IMG/VR virus record: IMGVR_UViG_3300027800_000007
Coordinates: 1-45,045 of that record
Reading direction: 5' to 3' (one strand)
DNA length: 45,045 nt
Source: a virus
Part shown: piece by piece, positions 24,787 to 32,160 of the stretch
Position numbering within the stretch: position 1 is the first letter of the stretch
Layout of the letters: each line of letters starts with the position of its first letter
Position numbers and translations under genes: made by a program
Notes under the pieces: model-generated
Database searches by the model: none
Seen by the model: only the letters and a program-made list of their open reading frames with translations
What the model was told of the DNA's origin: nothing

Positions 24787-26246
24787 TGAAAAGGCTTTAC
24801 ACTTATAACAGCAAAAATTTTCCGCATATTGACAGAGAGGAATACGAAGTAACCAGTGTTTCTGCAGTCTTTCAACTTGGATATATCCGCAGATGTTTTC
24901 TCGGCAGGTCTGTTGAAATATGGGATTCTCCTTCAGGCGGAAAGAAGTATTCTCTCGGAATAGATTATGTGATAACTCAGGACGCTTTCGATATCGCTAA
25001 TAGCAAGCTTGTCGGGGAAAGTTGTTATTCGGGCATCAAATTCATTAAGCAGACCGGAAAGATCTATGTTTCTTATGACGTGGTTGCAAGCTATTCTTCA
25101 GGGCAACTGATCAATGAACACGAAGCGAGACTGGACGGGCAAGATGCAAGATTGACAGCTCATGATTCTAGGATTGATTCAATTGAGGTGAAAAATACAA
25201 ATCAGGATTCGGCAATAACTCAAATAAACAATACTCTTGATAATCATTCAGCAAGGATATTGTCTCTTGAGCAATTCAAAGTTGACCCTTATACAGCACA
25301 GACTCTTGCGGATATGTATGCGATAACTGATTGCACAGTCGGAGATATCTGCTATGTGAGCGAAACTGCTCTATTTTATTCGTTCTCCGGAGAAGAATGG
25401 GTTGTTATGTCTGGAAGCGGTGGAAGCGGCGGTGAAACTCTGGACGCTATCGTCACTAACATCGACGTGGACTACGTAACGCCCATTCTTACACAGAACA
25501 CAAAGCTCTATTTTTCACCGTCACAAGACAGAGCATGTAACATCACTGCCGGTGCCGTAAGCGTTGGAACGAAGCTCTTTCTGTATCATTCCGGTTCTGG
25601 AAACTTCAAAGAGACTGTAACGTATGCAACAGGCAAGACTTATGTTATGACACGCAAGATGTTTGCCGAACTTGAATCCGTACCCGGCGGATGGATGTTT
25701 GTCCGAGAAAGTCGCATAGGGCACATGGACTCAGGCATGTTCGTTCCTCGCGGTGCTGTAACACTAAACGGAGACTTGCGGGATAAAGACGCCCTTTGGC
25801 ATTACATCACTGAATATCTATCTGTATATATCGTAACCGAAACCGCCTGGCAAGCCGGTGACTGCTTGAAGTTCGTTAACTATTCCGAAACTCAATATCG
25901 CATTGCAGACTGGCGCGGTATTACAACGCGTTTTTCCGGCGTAAACTCAGTTCTCAAAAAAGCGGATGGCACAGCATACGATGGCGGAGGCATATCATCG
26001 GTACTGCTTGATGCGATGCAAAAAATTACAGGAGCTATTGCAGGTGTTGTTCGCCACGGAACCGGTTCTAGTTCTTCCGGCGCGATAACATTTACAAAAG
26101 TGGACGAGGTTAGACCAAATAACGGTGGTCAGGATGGACGATACAACATCACATTCGATTCGTCAAATTCTCCAAACTCCCGAACTAGTGCTGAAAACCG
26201 CTCTGTATCCGGATCTGAAATTAAATACATTTTTGTGGAGGACTAA
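24786..26246 (+). CDS. Tail fibre / receptor-binding protein
   Basis: 486 residues. The N-terminal 115 residues probably attach to the tail. Then comes a coiled-coil trimer stalk with repeats of 'RLDGQDARLTAHDSRIDSIE' type (about 117-160), a Gly/Ser hinge, and a C-terminal domain ending 'RTSAENRSVSGSEIKYIFVED'. That ending resembles the tip of phage collar-type fibre domains. It most likely sets host range. It overlaps the holin-like gene by one base. Confidence 0.8.
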   Translation: MKRLYTYNSKNFPHIDREEYEVTSVSAVFQLGYIRRCFLGRSVEIWDSPSGGKKYSLGIDYVITQDAFDIANSKLVGESCYSGIKFIKQTGKIYVSYDVVASYSSGQLINEHEARLDGQDARLTAHDSRIDSIEVKNTNQDSAITQINNTLDNHSARILSLEQFKVDPYTAQTLADMYAITDCTVGDICYVSETALFYSFSGEEWVVMSGSGGSGGETLDAIVTNIDVDYVTPILTQNTKLYFSPSQDRACNITAGAVSVGTKLFLYHSGSGNFKETVTYATGKTYVMTRKMFAELESVPGGWMFVRESRIGHMDSGMFVPRGAVTLNGDLRDKDALWHYITEYLSVYIVTETAWQAGDCLKFVNYSETQYRIADWRGITTRFSGVNSVLKKADGTAYDGGGISSVLLDAMQKITGAIAGVVRHGTGSSSSGAITFTKVDEVRPNNGGQDGRYNITFDSSNSPNSRTSAENRSVSGSEIKYIFVED

Positions 26247-26539
26247 TGAACACTGCATTGGCAATTACATCCCTTATAACAGCGATTCTCGGATTTGTTT
26301 ATGCTGCAGTCAGAATTGGCGAAATTAAAGGATCTACGGAAGAAAAAATGAAAAATATGTCTGAAGCAATTGCAAGAGCATTTTGCGAGATAAAAGAAAA
26401 AGATAATCAGTTGGATGTTGCACGAACGGCGATAACTAAAATCGAAATAGGGATAGAATATCTTATCAGAGGTTTTGAAAAACTCGAAAAGAAATTTGAA
26501 GAGAAGCAGGAAAAATGTAAGGAGGATGCCGGAGAATGA
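26246..26539 (+). CDS. Membrane-anchored coiled-coil lysis protein
   Basis: 97 residues with one N-terminal membrane segment ('LAITSLITAILGFVYAAV', about 4-22), then charged coiled coil to the end. This matches haemolysin XhlA-like or pinholin-associated proteins in phage lysis cassettes; here it precedes the endolysin gene. Role inferred from topology and place. Confidence 0.6.
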   Translation: MNTALAITSLITAILGFVYAAVRIGEIKGSTEEKMKNMSEAIARAFCEIKEKDNQLDVARTAITKIEIGIEYLIRGFEKLEKKFEEKQEKCKEDAGE

Positions 26540-27117
26540 GGAAAATAGGATTCAATTCACAGCGAAACAATTTTGATTTTGCAGGGAAGTTCAAAGGATA
26601 TCAGCAGTGTTTTGCAACATCGGCATGGATGTTCATGGCGTTCTTTGCTGAACTGTTCCGCTCACGGGATGATACTCAGCTTGCAAAATACACTGACGAT
26701 GTTTGCAACGAAGTCGGAGAAAGCGGCATCGGAGAAGAAGAGGCAAAGTATCACAAGCTTTCTGGAAATTCCGGCTATTACTGGCTTGTTCATGTGGCAG
26801 CGATAAAAAAATGGCTCGGTTCGGCAGGAAAGAAAATCGCTATCAGCTACGATTCGCAGTCCACGGCAGATAAAATAAAATCAGTATTGAAAGACTCTCC
26901 TGTGATTGTTGGAACGAATCGACTCGGAGGACTCAAAGGCGGTCACATCATACTGATTGTCGATATTGATGGAGAGGACTTCATCGTAAACGATCCTTAC
27001 GGCGACGCTCGAACAAATTACAAGGACCACAACGGCGAAGCAGTGCGCTATCCTATCTCATGGCTCTCGAAGTATCTGACAGGGCATTCCATTTACGGCA
27101 AGGAGATAATTGTATGA
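26536..27117 (+). CDS. Cysteine-peptidase-like endolysin (C39 fold)
   Basis: 193 residues. Cys25 in 'YQQCFATSAWMF' follows an oxyanion-hole Gln, and His137 in 'KGGHIILIVDI' and Asp153 in 'VNDPYGDA' complete the papain-like triad of C39-type peptidases. Phages use such domains to cut peptide cross-links in the wall. No signal peptide is seen, so a holin would be needed. It lies between two membrane-protein genes in the lysis cassette. It overlaps the glycyl-radical peptide gene by 4 nt. Confidence 0.8.
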   Translation: MRKIGFNSQRNNFDFAGKFKGYQQCFATSAWMFMAFFAELFRSRDDTQLAKYTDDVCNEVGESGIGEEEAKYHKLSGNSGYYWLVHVAAIKKWLGSAGKKIAISYDSQSTADKIKSVLKDSPVIVGTNRLGGLKGGHIILIVDIDGEDFIVNDPYGDARTNYKDHNGEAVRYPISWLSKYLTGHSIYGKEIIV

Positions 27118-27251
27118 GAATGATTCCGGCAGAGGTTTATTCAAGGGTGGTCGGATATTTCCGTCCGGTTGAACAGTGGAATCTCGGTAAAAAAGCAGAG
27201 TTTGATGATAGGAGGTTTTATGATGCAAACAGCAAAGCCGAAAGTGAATAG
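27114..27251 (+). CDS. Stand-alone NrdD-type glycyl-radical peptide
   Basis: 45 residues with a good ribosome site (AAGGAG). 'EVYSRVVGYFRPVEQWN' and 'GKKAEFDDRRFY' match the extreme C-terminus of class III (anaerobic) ribonucleotide reductase NrdD; Gly14 is at the place of the glycyl radical in RV-x-GY. The rest of NrdD, about 600 residues with the active-site and zinc cysteines, is absent here and elsewhere in the window. It could act like GrcA, which replaces a cleaved glycyl-radical domain, or it may recruit or block the host enzyme or its activase. Not a remnant by appearance: the frame is intact and coupled to neighbours. Confidence 0.8.
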   Translation: MRMIPAEVYSRVVGYFRPVEQWNLGKKAEFDDRRFYDANSKAESE

Positions 27252-27471
27252 AATAGGAAAGTTGATGTCGGATTATCTCAAGTATTCGATAACTCGCGTC
27301 TGCGTGTTGATGGTTACGCTTACCGGTTGTTTTTGCTCAATCTATGGGCTTATAACCGGCAAGGAGCTTGTCGCACTTTCTGTCTTCGTGGGAGTGATAT
27401 TCGGATCAGCTTTCGGCGGAAAATTCTTTAACAAGAAACTGGAAAATAACGGAGGCGGAAATGGGAATTAA
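27220..27471 (+). CDS. Putative holin with two membrane segments
   Basis: 83 residues from ATG 27220, which has GGAGG at 27211-27215. Two hydrophobic segments lie at about 25-43 and 49-68, with a short turn between, and basic ends. This is the size and layout of a class II holin, placed after the endolysin. It overlaps the glycyl-radical peptide by 32 nt in another frame and the next gene by 11 nt. Confidence 0.7.
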   Translation: MMQTAKPKVNRIGKLMSDYLKYSITRVCVLMVTLTGCFCSIYGLITGKELVALSVFVGVIFGSAFGGKFFNKKLENNGGGNGN

Positions 27472-28225
27472 GATAGAAAGAATATTGCCCGGACGTAAAT
27501 ACGTTGTCACTGAAGATTATTTTGAACCGGAAGCGAGAGTATTGATACCGAAAGGCTTTACGTGCGATCATGCAAGTATTCTGCGCATTTTGTGGGCGAT
27601 AATTTGTCCGCAGGACTTGAGCGATGAAGCTCCGGTAACACATGACTATCTATACGCACACGCCGGAACTACAACACCTTTCTATCTCGGAGAAGATCAC
27701 TTGTCAGGTGCAAAAGTATTCAGCAAGTCGGAAGCAGATCGGATTTTCAAGGCTATTATGATCCGTGAAAACGTCCAGCCATGGAAAAGAAGAGCAGCTT
27801 TTTTCTGCGTGAAATATTTCGCCGGTTTTGCATGGAACAGACACAAAAAAAAGAGCCTTTCCCGAATGATGCAGATTGCATCACTTTGCATCATAATGAT
27901 GTTCGGAGCTTGCTCGACAGTGCAGCCGACCGCTCACGCCCAGAAGATCACAGACATCGAGGCGACAGGCGTGTTTGAGCCGGAAGCGGACGACACTCCG
28001 AAAATGTCACACGTTAAGGCGAAAGCGAGAGAGACTGCTGAAGCCGGAATAACCGGCATTGCAGAGAGCGAAAAGAAGAGAGATAAAGCAGAGGCGAAAG
28101 CAGAAAACGCCGAGAAGCTTGCTAATGTCGGGCGATACACGATAGGCGGATTGATAGCAATAGTCACATTCATTCTCATTGCTGTTTTTCTGTTTGTTTT
28201 CAAAATCATTCGCAAGCGAGCCTGA
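27461..28225 (+). CDS. DUF1353 protein fused to a spanin-like lipoprotein
   Basis: 254 residues. Residues 1-125 are DUF1353: 'IPKGFTCDHASILRILW' and 'VTHDYLY'. Then come two in-frame Met (136, 137; ATG 27866/27869), a hydrophobic stretch, a lipobox-like 'FGAC' (Cys151), a charged Ala/Lys/Glu coiled coil, and a C-terminal membrane segment at about 227-250. The second half alone has exactly the plan of a unimolecular spanin (lipid anchor in the outer membrane, C-terminal anchor in the inner). An internal start at 27866 is possible, though its ribosome site is weak. The -3 residue of the lipobox is Phe, outside the enterobacterial rule but tolerated in spirochaetes. Confidence 0.75.
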   Translation: MGIKIERILPGRKYVVTEDYFEPEARVLIPKGFTCDHASILRILWAIICPQDLSDEAPVTHDYLYAHAGTTTPFYLGEDHLSGAKVFSKSEADRIFKAIMIRENVQPWKRRAAFFCVKYFAGFAWNRHKKKSLSRMMQIASLCIIMMFGACSTVQPTAHAQKITDIEATGVFEPEADDTPKMSHVKAKARETAEAGITGIAESEKKRDKAEAKAENAEKLANVGRYTIGGLIAIVTFILIAVFLFVFKIIRKRA

Positions 28226-28257
28226 TTTCTTACCTATACAACAAATTTAGATTTTCA

Positions 28258-28292
28258 AGGGGCAGAAAAAGCCTCTTTTTTTTTATTTTTTT
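28258..28292 (+). terminator. Intrinsic terminator ending the late operon
   Basis: AGGGGC (28258-28263) pairs with GCCTCT (28271-28276, one G-U) around AGAAAAA, followed by a T-run broken by one A (to 28292). It is 33 nt after the lysis genes and directly before a promoter, so it separates the late and anti-CRISPR operons. Confidence 0.8.
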
Positions 28293-28304
28293 GCAAAAAA
28301 AGTG

Positions 28305-28363
28305 TTGACATTACATAGCAAATCTGCTACATTATTATCATGATTGAGAGTGATTCTCGATCA
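28305..28363 (+). promoter_or_regulatory. Promoter of the anti-CRISPR operon with two inverted repeats
   Basis: TTGACA (28305-28310), 17 bp, TACATT (28328-28333). Between them TAGCA-AATC-TGCTA (28316-28329) is an inverted repeat, a likely operator. After the -10, TGATTGAGA (28341-28349) and TCTCGATCA (28355-28363) form a second, 8-of-9 inverted repeat: an operator or a leader hairpin. No GTTC-N9-GAAC box is present here, so this operon is controlled separately, perhaps by the HTH proteins it encodes. Confidence 0.75.
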
Positions 28364-28371
28364 AAAAAAAA

Positions 28372-28404
28372 GAGGGTAGCGACCTCAAAAAACACCGCAA
28401 GGAG
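28372..28404 (+). promoter_or_regulatory. Pseudoknot leader, copy A
   Basis: GAGG (28372-28375) pairs with CCTC (28383-28386). The loop's GCG (28379-28381) can pair with CGC (28396-28398) across an A-rich stretch. The SD GGAG (28401-28404) follows directly and the gene's ATG is at 28412. Same plan as copies at 33613 and 34254; this one has a longer A-rich connector. Confidence 0.55.
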
Positions 28405-28411
28405 AAAAACA

Positions 28412-28666
28412 ATGAAAGGAATTTTTACTGGTAAAACGTACAAAGATTATGCAAAAGCGAACGGCGATTCCGACGAAACAATTGAATCGAGAGTTGGTGG
28501 CTTGTTTGGATCAGACGCCGTTATAGGTGAGTTAATCGAAAGCACGAGTGATCATGATTCTTATAGTGTTGGCGGATATATTCTGAACATGAACAATTCG
28601 GCGTGCGATACGGTAGAAGTCAGAGATGAAGATGGTGAAACAATCGAATCTTGGTTTCTTGATTGA
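28412..28666 (+). CDS. Small acidic protein, first gene of the anti-CRISPR operon
   Basis: 84 residues from ATG 28412 with a GCAAGGAG site. It is very acidic, Ser/Asp/Gly-rich, with 'DSYSVGGYILNMNNSACDTVEVRDEDGE', suggesting a small beta sheet. No family recognised. By position, first behind the promoter of an operon with an AcrVA2 homologue, it is a candidate anti-defence protein; that is inference only. A GAAA-tetraloop hairpin (28675-28692) follows its stop. Confidence 0.65.
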   Translation: MKGIFTGKTYKDYAKANGDSDETIESRVGGLFGSDAVIGELIESTSDHDSYSVGGYILNMNNSACDTVEVRDEDGETIESWFLD

Positions 28667-28674
28667 ATTATTAT

Positions 28675-28692
28675 GCGGGGAGAAATCCCCGC
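28675..28692 (+). other. Intergenic GAAA-loop hairpin
   Basis: GCGGGGA (28675-28681), GAAA, TCCCCGC (28686-28692), a perfect stem with a GNRA tetraloop. Only a short TCATTTT follows, then the SD of the next gene. It could be a weak terminator or a stabiliser/processing signal that sets relative expression. Confidence 0.6.
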
Positions 28693-28711
28693 TCATTTTA
28701 ACGGAGGATTT

Positions 28712-28996
28712 ATGAATCTTGAAAAAAACGAATTTATGCTCGTCGTTGACTCAACAAACGGGTTTGCACTCTGGGACGAAGAATCAACACCAGTGAAAGA
28801 GCAAGGACTCGGAGTTAAGGATCAGATATTTTTTAACGTTGAAGAATCAATCAGAATTGAAAAACTCGATGAAAAATGGGGAGTAAACCCAGGCGATCTT
28901 TTGGAAAAAATGGAGAAAGCAGATGAAGACGAATATAAACAGCTCTGGAAGCAAATTGAAGAGTTCTGGGCTAAAAACGATCAGAGTAACCGCTAA
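28712..28996 (+). CDS. Hypothetical acidic protein
   Basis: 94 residues from ATG 28712 with ACGGAGGA upstream. It is acidic, with a beta-like first half and a helical, Glu/Lys-rich second half ('LLEKMEKADEDEYKQLWKQIEE'). No family recognised. The HTH gene begins within its last 74 nt in another frame. Another anti-defence candidate by association. Confidence 0.65.
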   Translation: MNLEKNEFMLVVDSTNGFALWDEESTPVKEQGLGVKDQIFFNVEESIRIEKLDEKWGVNPGDLLEKMEKADEDEYKQLWKQIEEFWAKNDQSNR

Positions 28997-29195
28997 AAAT
29001 TATGATGACATGAAAACGGCGATGAAACGGTATCTGATTCTTGAGATTAACAGAAGGATTCTTTCGCTCGGCACTCGGGAGAAGCTTTCAGTTGCGCTTG
29101 GTCATGCGGAGAATTATGTTCAGCTTATACTTAAGAGGCAGTCATTTTCCGCGCTTGAGCGACTCGTCAAGGAATGCCGGGAGAAGCTCGGATGA
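28923..29195 (+). CDS. Small HTH protein upstream of the anti-CRISPR gene (Aca-like candidate)
   Basis: 90 residues from ATG 28923, where GGAGA lies 8 nt upstream; an internal ATG at 29010 would give 61 residues without the long overlap. The C-terminal part 'LSVALGHAENYVQLILKRQS' looks like a helix-turn-helix. It overlaps the AcrVA2 gene by ATGA, so both are made together. Small HTH proteins beside anti-CRISPRs (Aca) usually repress the operon; the inverted repeats at 28316 and 28341 would be the targets. A related HTH lies at 30235. Confidence 0.65.
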   Translation: MKTNINSSGSKLKSSGLKTIRVTAKNYDDMKTAMKRYLILEINRRILSLGTREKLSVALGHAENYVQLILKRQSFSALERLVKECREKLG

Positions 29196-30085
29196 AGCTA
29201 CACGCGAAAGAAGTTCTTGAGCGTTGGAATAGAGAGCACGCTGAATGGTTTCAAACCGTTAATCTATTCGTCAATGCAAAACATAATCGGGAATTTTCGT
29301 GGGCTGACTGGTGCTTTGTTCCGATTTCTGCGACCATTGCCGCAGTGAGACCGGAAGGAGAGCCAACAATGCAGGACTTGTATTTGAGTGGAAACCTTGC
29401 GATACTTTCGGCATGGCGCGTCTCTCAAGGCGTTTACAGATTTGATCCGACCTTATGGCGCGAACTCTGGACGACTCCGGTTGACGATCAGATCCCAGTC
29501 GACGTGTTCTTAAATCTGCCGGAGTGGTGCGTTTATATCGAAGTTCCAGCGGAAACAATCGGCGGTTGTCATGGTGTATGGGTACATCTTGAGCACGATC
29601 AAGTTAAGGGACATTCGGAATTGCGTCTCGGTGTTGACATGGACTCATATATTGCCGTTATCCCGATGCACTTAAAGCCGACACTAACGGAATCTTTTTC
29701 CGCCACTGCGGAATATATTTCCTCAATCTCGAAATTCGATATGAGCGAAATCTCCGGAATGCTTGATCCTATCAAAAGCTTTGTTGCTCATGTCATTCCG
29801 CACATATTGTATCTATGCTCGGCAGAAGCGGACTTTATTCGTCCAAATCGCCCGAACCCGAAGAAGATTAAGAGCGGAATACGCTATTTCGATCCTGACG
29901 AACCACGGATAATAGAAGTTGGTTACGGCATCGGAAAGATCATCCGCGAGAGCGGAACCGGATCACACAGCGGAAAAGCTCCACACATCCGAAGCGCGCA
30001 CTTCCACACTTTCCGTTGCGGTCCCGGAAGAATTGACAGCTTTATTAAGTGGATTCCGCCGATTGCAGTGAACGCCCATGAATAA
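29192..30085 (+). CDS. acrVA2: AcrVA2-family anti-CRISPR protein
   Basis: 297 residues from ATG 29192 (GGGAGAAG site). From memory of AcrVA2 (322 residues), several blocks match in order: 'AWRVSQGVYRFD', 'VFLNLPEWCVYIEV', 'VIPHILYLCSAEADF', 'EPRIIEVGYGIGK', 'PHIRSAHFHTFRCGPG' and 'IKWIPPIAVNA'. AcrVA2 lowers Cas12a by recognising its nascent N-terminal peptide and causing loss of its mRNA. Relatives are wider spread than Cas12a, so the target here may be another nuclease. The translated start at 29174 is rejected because it lies in the previous gene without a ribosome site. Confidence 0.88.
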   Translation: MKLHAKEVLERWNREHAEWFQTVNLFVNAKHNREFSWADWCFVPISATIAAVRPEGEPTMQDLYLSGNLAILSAWRVSQGVYRFDPTLWRELWTTPVDDQIPVDVFLNLPEWCVYIEVPAETIGGCHGVWVHLEHDQVKGHSELRLGVDMDSYIAVIPMHLKPTLTESFSATAEYISSISKFDMSEISGMLDPIKSFVAHVIPHILYLCSAEADFIRPNRPNPKKIKSGIRYFDPDEPRIIEVGYGIGKIIRESGTGSHSGKAPHIRSAHFHTFRCGPGRIDSFIKWIPPIAVNAHE

Positions 30086-30242
30086 TATCACAATAGAAAT
30101 CAAAGATTCTGAAGCAAATCTATTTCTTGGAGACGGTCGCTCAGTCGAAGTTATCCTCAATGATTTTACTCTACCCGAAAAAACAATGAGAGAAATATTG
30201 AGCTTCATCGGGCGAAAATTGATTGACGCCGATAATGGATAA
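30078..30242 (+). CDS. Small hypothetical protein in the anti-CRISPR operon
   Basis: 54 residues, starting 8 nt inside the AcrVA2 gene (ATGAATAA overlap) and ending over the start of the HTH gene. It has an Asp/Glu-rich beta-like N-half ('NITIEIKDSEANLFLGDG') and a helical end. No family recognised. The tight coupling suggests co-function with AcrVA2. Confidence 0.55.
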   Translation: MNNITIEIKDSEANLFLGDGRSVEVILNDFTLPEKTMREILSFIGRKLIDADNG

Positions 30243-30486
30243 GCATAGCAATATCAGCATGAGTATAACATTTTACAGTGCGGCAGACGTTCGAGCATCA
30301 CACGAAGCCGAAAAGAAGTATCTGTTCAGATCAATAAAAGAAGCATCTGAAGCGGCAGGGGGAGACGATAACCTTGCACGTCTGATAGGTATCGATTCGG
30401 CTAAAATGAAGAAAGACCTTGATAGAGGGTCGTTTTCTGGCATGCTTCGTGTACTTGAAGCTATTGAAAACAGGAATAAACGGTAA
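30235..30486 (+). CDS. Second small HTH protein of the anti-CRISPR operon
   Basis: 83 residues from ATG 30235, overlapping the previous stop; a later ATG at 30259 is also possible. The C-terminal part 'GGDDNLARLIGIDSAKMKKD' looks like a helix-turn-helix, and 'RGSFSGMLRVLEAIENR' can be aligned with 'RQSFSALERLVKECRE' of the 28923 protein, so the two may be distant paralogues. Probable autoregulator or Aca-like protein. Confidence 0.6.
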   Translation: MDKHSNISMSITFYSAADVRASHEAEKKYLFRSIKEASEAAGGDDNLARLIGIDSAKMKKDLDRGSFSGMLRVLEAIENRNKR

Positions 30487-30615
30487 TAATCGTCGATTTT
30501 CACTATGAGACATAAGATATATTATCGGAAGTAAAAAATATAATATAAAAACTTGCATTATTTCCCTATTTCAAAAACGGCTTGACTCCCGAAAGCTATC
30601 CGATAAGAGAAAAAC

Positions 30616-31332
30616 ATGATAATAGCAGTAAACAGCCACAAAGGCGGAACCGGTAAAACAACAACAGCAATTCATCTTGCGGACATATTGTCCGAAACCG
30701 GTTCTGTTCTTCTTATTGATCTTGATGACTCATGCAACCTTACAAATTTCTATATTGATACAGCTCAGAAAAAAACTATCATTGAATTTCTCAAAGGCGA
30801 TAAAAAAACCATAAAGCAAATACGCTCAGGTCTTTCGATTGTTTGCGGAAGTCCGGAAATGGCTCGGTTCGATAAACTTTTCTATGATGCTGTCGGTGTC
30901 GAATTAGTTTTAAAGGAAGCTCTGGACGGACTGCCTTTTGACAATATTATAATTGATACGCCGCATTCTATGGGCGGAATTATCGCAAACTCTCTTTTTG
31001 CTGCAGATGTTGTTGTAATACCGGTCCTACCTCACTCGTGGAGCGTTGACGGAAGCATGGATATAGTGGCGTATATTGAAAAATTGAAGTCCAGTCCGAG
31101 AAAAAAAGATATGGGGGAGTGTCGCCCTACCCTTTTACCCGTCGCCCTTGCCTCTCTTTCAAGCCATGACAGACAGCTTCCGGCTATGCTTGGAATCGTA
31201 CATAAAAACATTGAAGTATTGCCGAAGATCCCTTACAATAAGTCGATAATGAAGCACCAATCAGAAAAGATTGTTAAGAAAACGAATGTCTATAAGGCAT
31301 ACAAGGAAGTAATCAAATGGCTTTCAAAATAA
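30616..31332 (+). CDS. parA: ParA-type partition ATPase
   Basis: 238 residues. It starts 'MIIAVNSHKGGTGKTTTA', the deviant Walker A with the signature Lys before GG; 'LLIDLDDSCNL' and 'NIIIDTPHSMGG' are Walker A-prime and B. There is no N-terminal DNA-binding domain, so it is a short ParA (type Ib-like). It moves plasmid or prophage copies apart over the nucleoid. The 129-bp gap upstream is AT-rich; TTGACT at 30582-30587 may be its -35. It overlaps its partner gene by 16 nt. Confidence 0.93.
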   Translation: MIIAVNSHKGGTGKTTTAIHLADILSETGSVLLIDLDDSCNLTNFYIDTAQKKTIIEFLKGDKKTIKQIRSGLSIVCGSPEMARFDKLFYDAVGVELVLKEALDGLPFDNIIIDTPHSMGGIIANSLFAADVVVIPVLPHSWSVDGSMDIVAYIEKLKSSPRKKDMGECRPTLLPVALASLSSHDRQLPAMLGIVHKNIEVLPKIPYNKSIMKHQSEKIVKKTNVYKAYKEVIKWLSK

Positions 31333-32066
31333 AAGAAAAAACAGAATTAAAATTCGACATAGAACCGGTCGATCACGGCAAAAGAGTTATTGAAGCCAGG
31401 GAAATGAGGTTCAGAGAAAACGACCGTGCCACGGTTGACAGTATTCTCTCGATATATGAAGAAAACAAGGCTAAAGTTGAGACCGGAACTGATGATGAAC
31501 AGATAATGCTGTTGTCAACCATGCATGCACAGCGTGAATTCATGGGATGGTTTCTCGGTGAAGCTCTGATGATTATAGACGAAAAAATCAAAGACGGAAA
31601 GAAATCATCTATTGTTTCCCTTAATGAATGGCTTGATGTTAACGAAGGTCGCCTCGGATTTGGGAAAAAGACTGCGTATAAATACATTGTTGTTAGACAG
31701 GCTTCTACGCTCGAACAGTTTAAAAAACTCGGAGTGTCTAAAACTCTTGCAGTCGCTCAGATCAAGGACGAAAAGAAACGCGAAGAAGCTATCAAAAAAG
31801 TTACTGAATCGAAAATGACAACTGAAGCCGTTAAAAGCTATGTTGAAGAGCTTGCGGAGAAAGAGCGCGACAAGCTCCGGAAAGCCGTCGAAAAGAAAAA
31901 AACTGAAGCAAAGAAAGAAATTCCTATATCCTTCAAGCCGGATAAAAACGGCATAAGCATCCAGACGTCCGCAGAATACGCAGATTTACTGAGAGACTTC
32001 CTCGGGTCACCATCGGAAATAGAGCGCCTTAAAATAGCTCTATACCGCCTTAGAGAGCAAATCTAA
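31317..32066 (+). CDS. ParA-partner DNA-binding protein
   Basis: 249 residues, starting 16 nt inside parA. It has no classical ParB box. A central segment 'SLNEWLDVNEGRLGFGKKTAYKYIVVRQAS' resembles the DUF3102-like or spirochaetal PF50-type plasmid proteins, with a helix-turn-helix feel. Then come a Lys/Glu coiled coil (about 175-205) and a C-terminal part. Immediate coupling to parA makes it the likely centromere-binding or adaptor protein; family assignment is tentative. Confidence 0.65.
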   Translation: MAFKIKEKTELKFDIEPVDHGKRVIEAREMRFRENDRATVDSILSIYEENKAKVETGTDDEQIMLLSTMHAQREFMGWFLGEALMIIDEKIKDGKKSSIVSLNEWLDVNEGRLGFGKKTAYKYIVVRQASTLEQFKKLGVSKTLAVAQIKDEKKREEAIKKVTESKMTTEAVKSYVEELAEKERDKLRKAVEKKKTEAKKEIPISFKPDKNGISIQTSAEYADLLRDFLGSPSEIERLKIALYRLREQI

Positions 32067-32096
32067 GCCCCCTTTCTAATGTGACATAAAAAAACC

Positions 32097-32127
32097 TTGA
32101 CATTAATACTACTTGGTGCTACCAAGT
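32097..32127 (+). promoter_or_regulatory. Promoter with perfect palindromic operator (possible centromere)
   Basis: TTGACA (32097-32102), 17 bp, extended -10 TGC-TACCAA (32117-32125). A perfect palindrome ACTTGGT-GCT-ACCAAGT (32111-32127) covers the -10. It should be bound by the RHH protein encoded just downstream, as is usual for small autoregulated plasmid genes. It may double as the partition site for the ParA system. Confidence 0.7.
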
Positions 32128-32160
32128 GTCATTGAGTGAGATTAATATCAAGGGGGCGGC

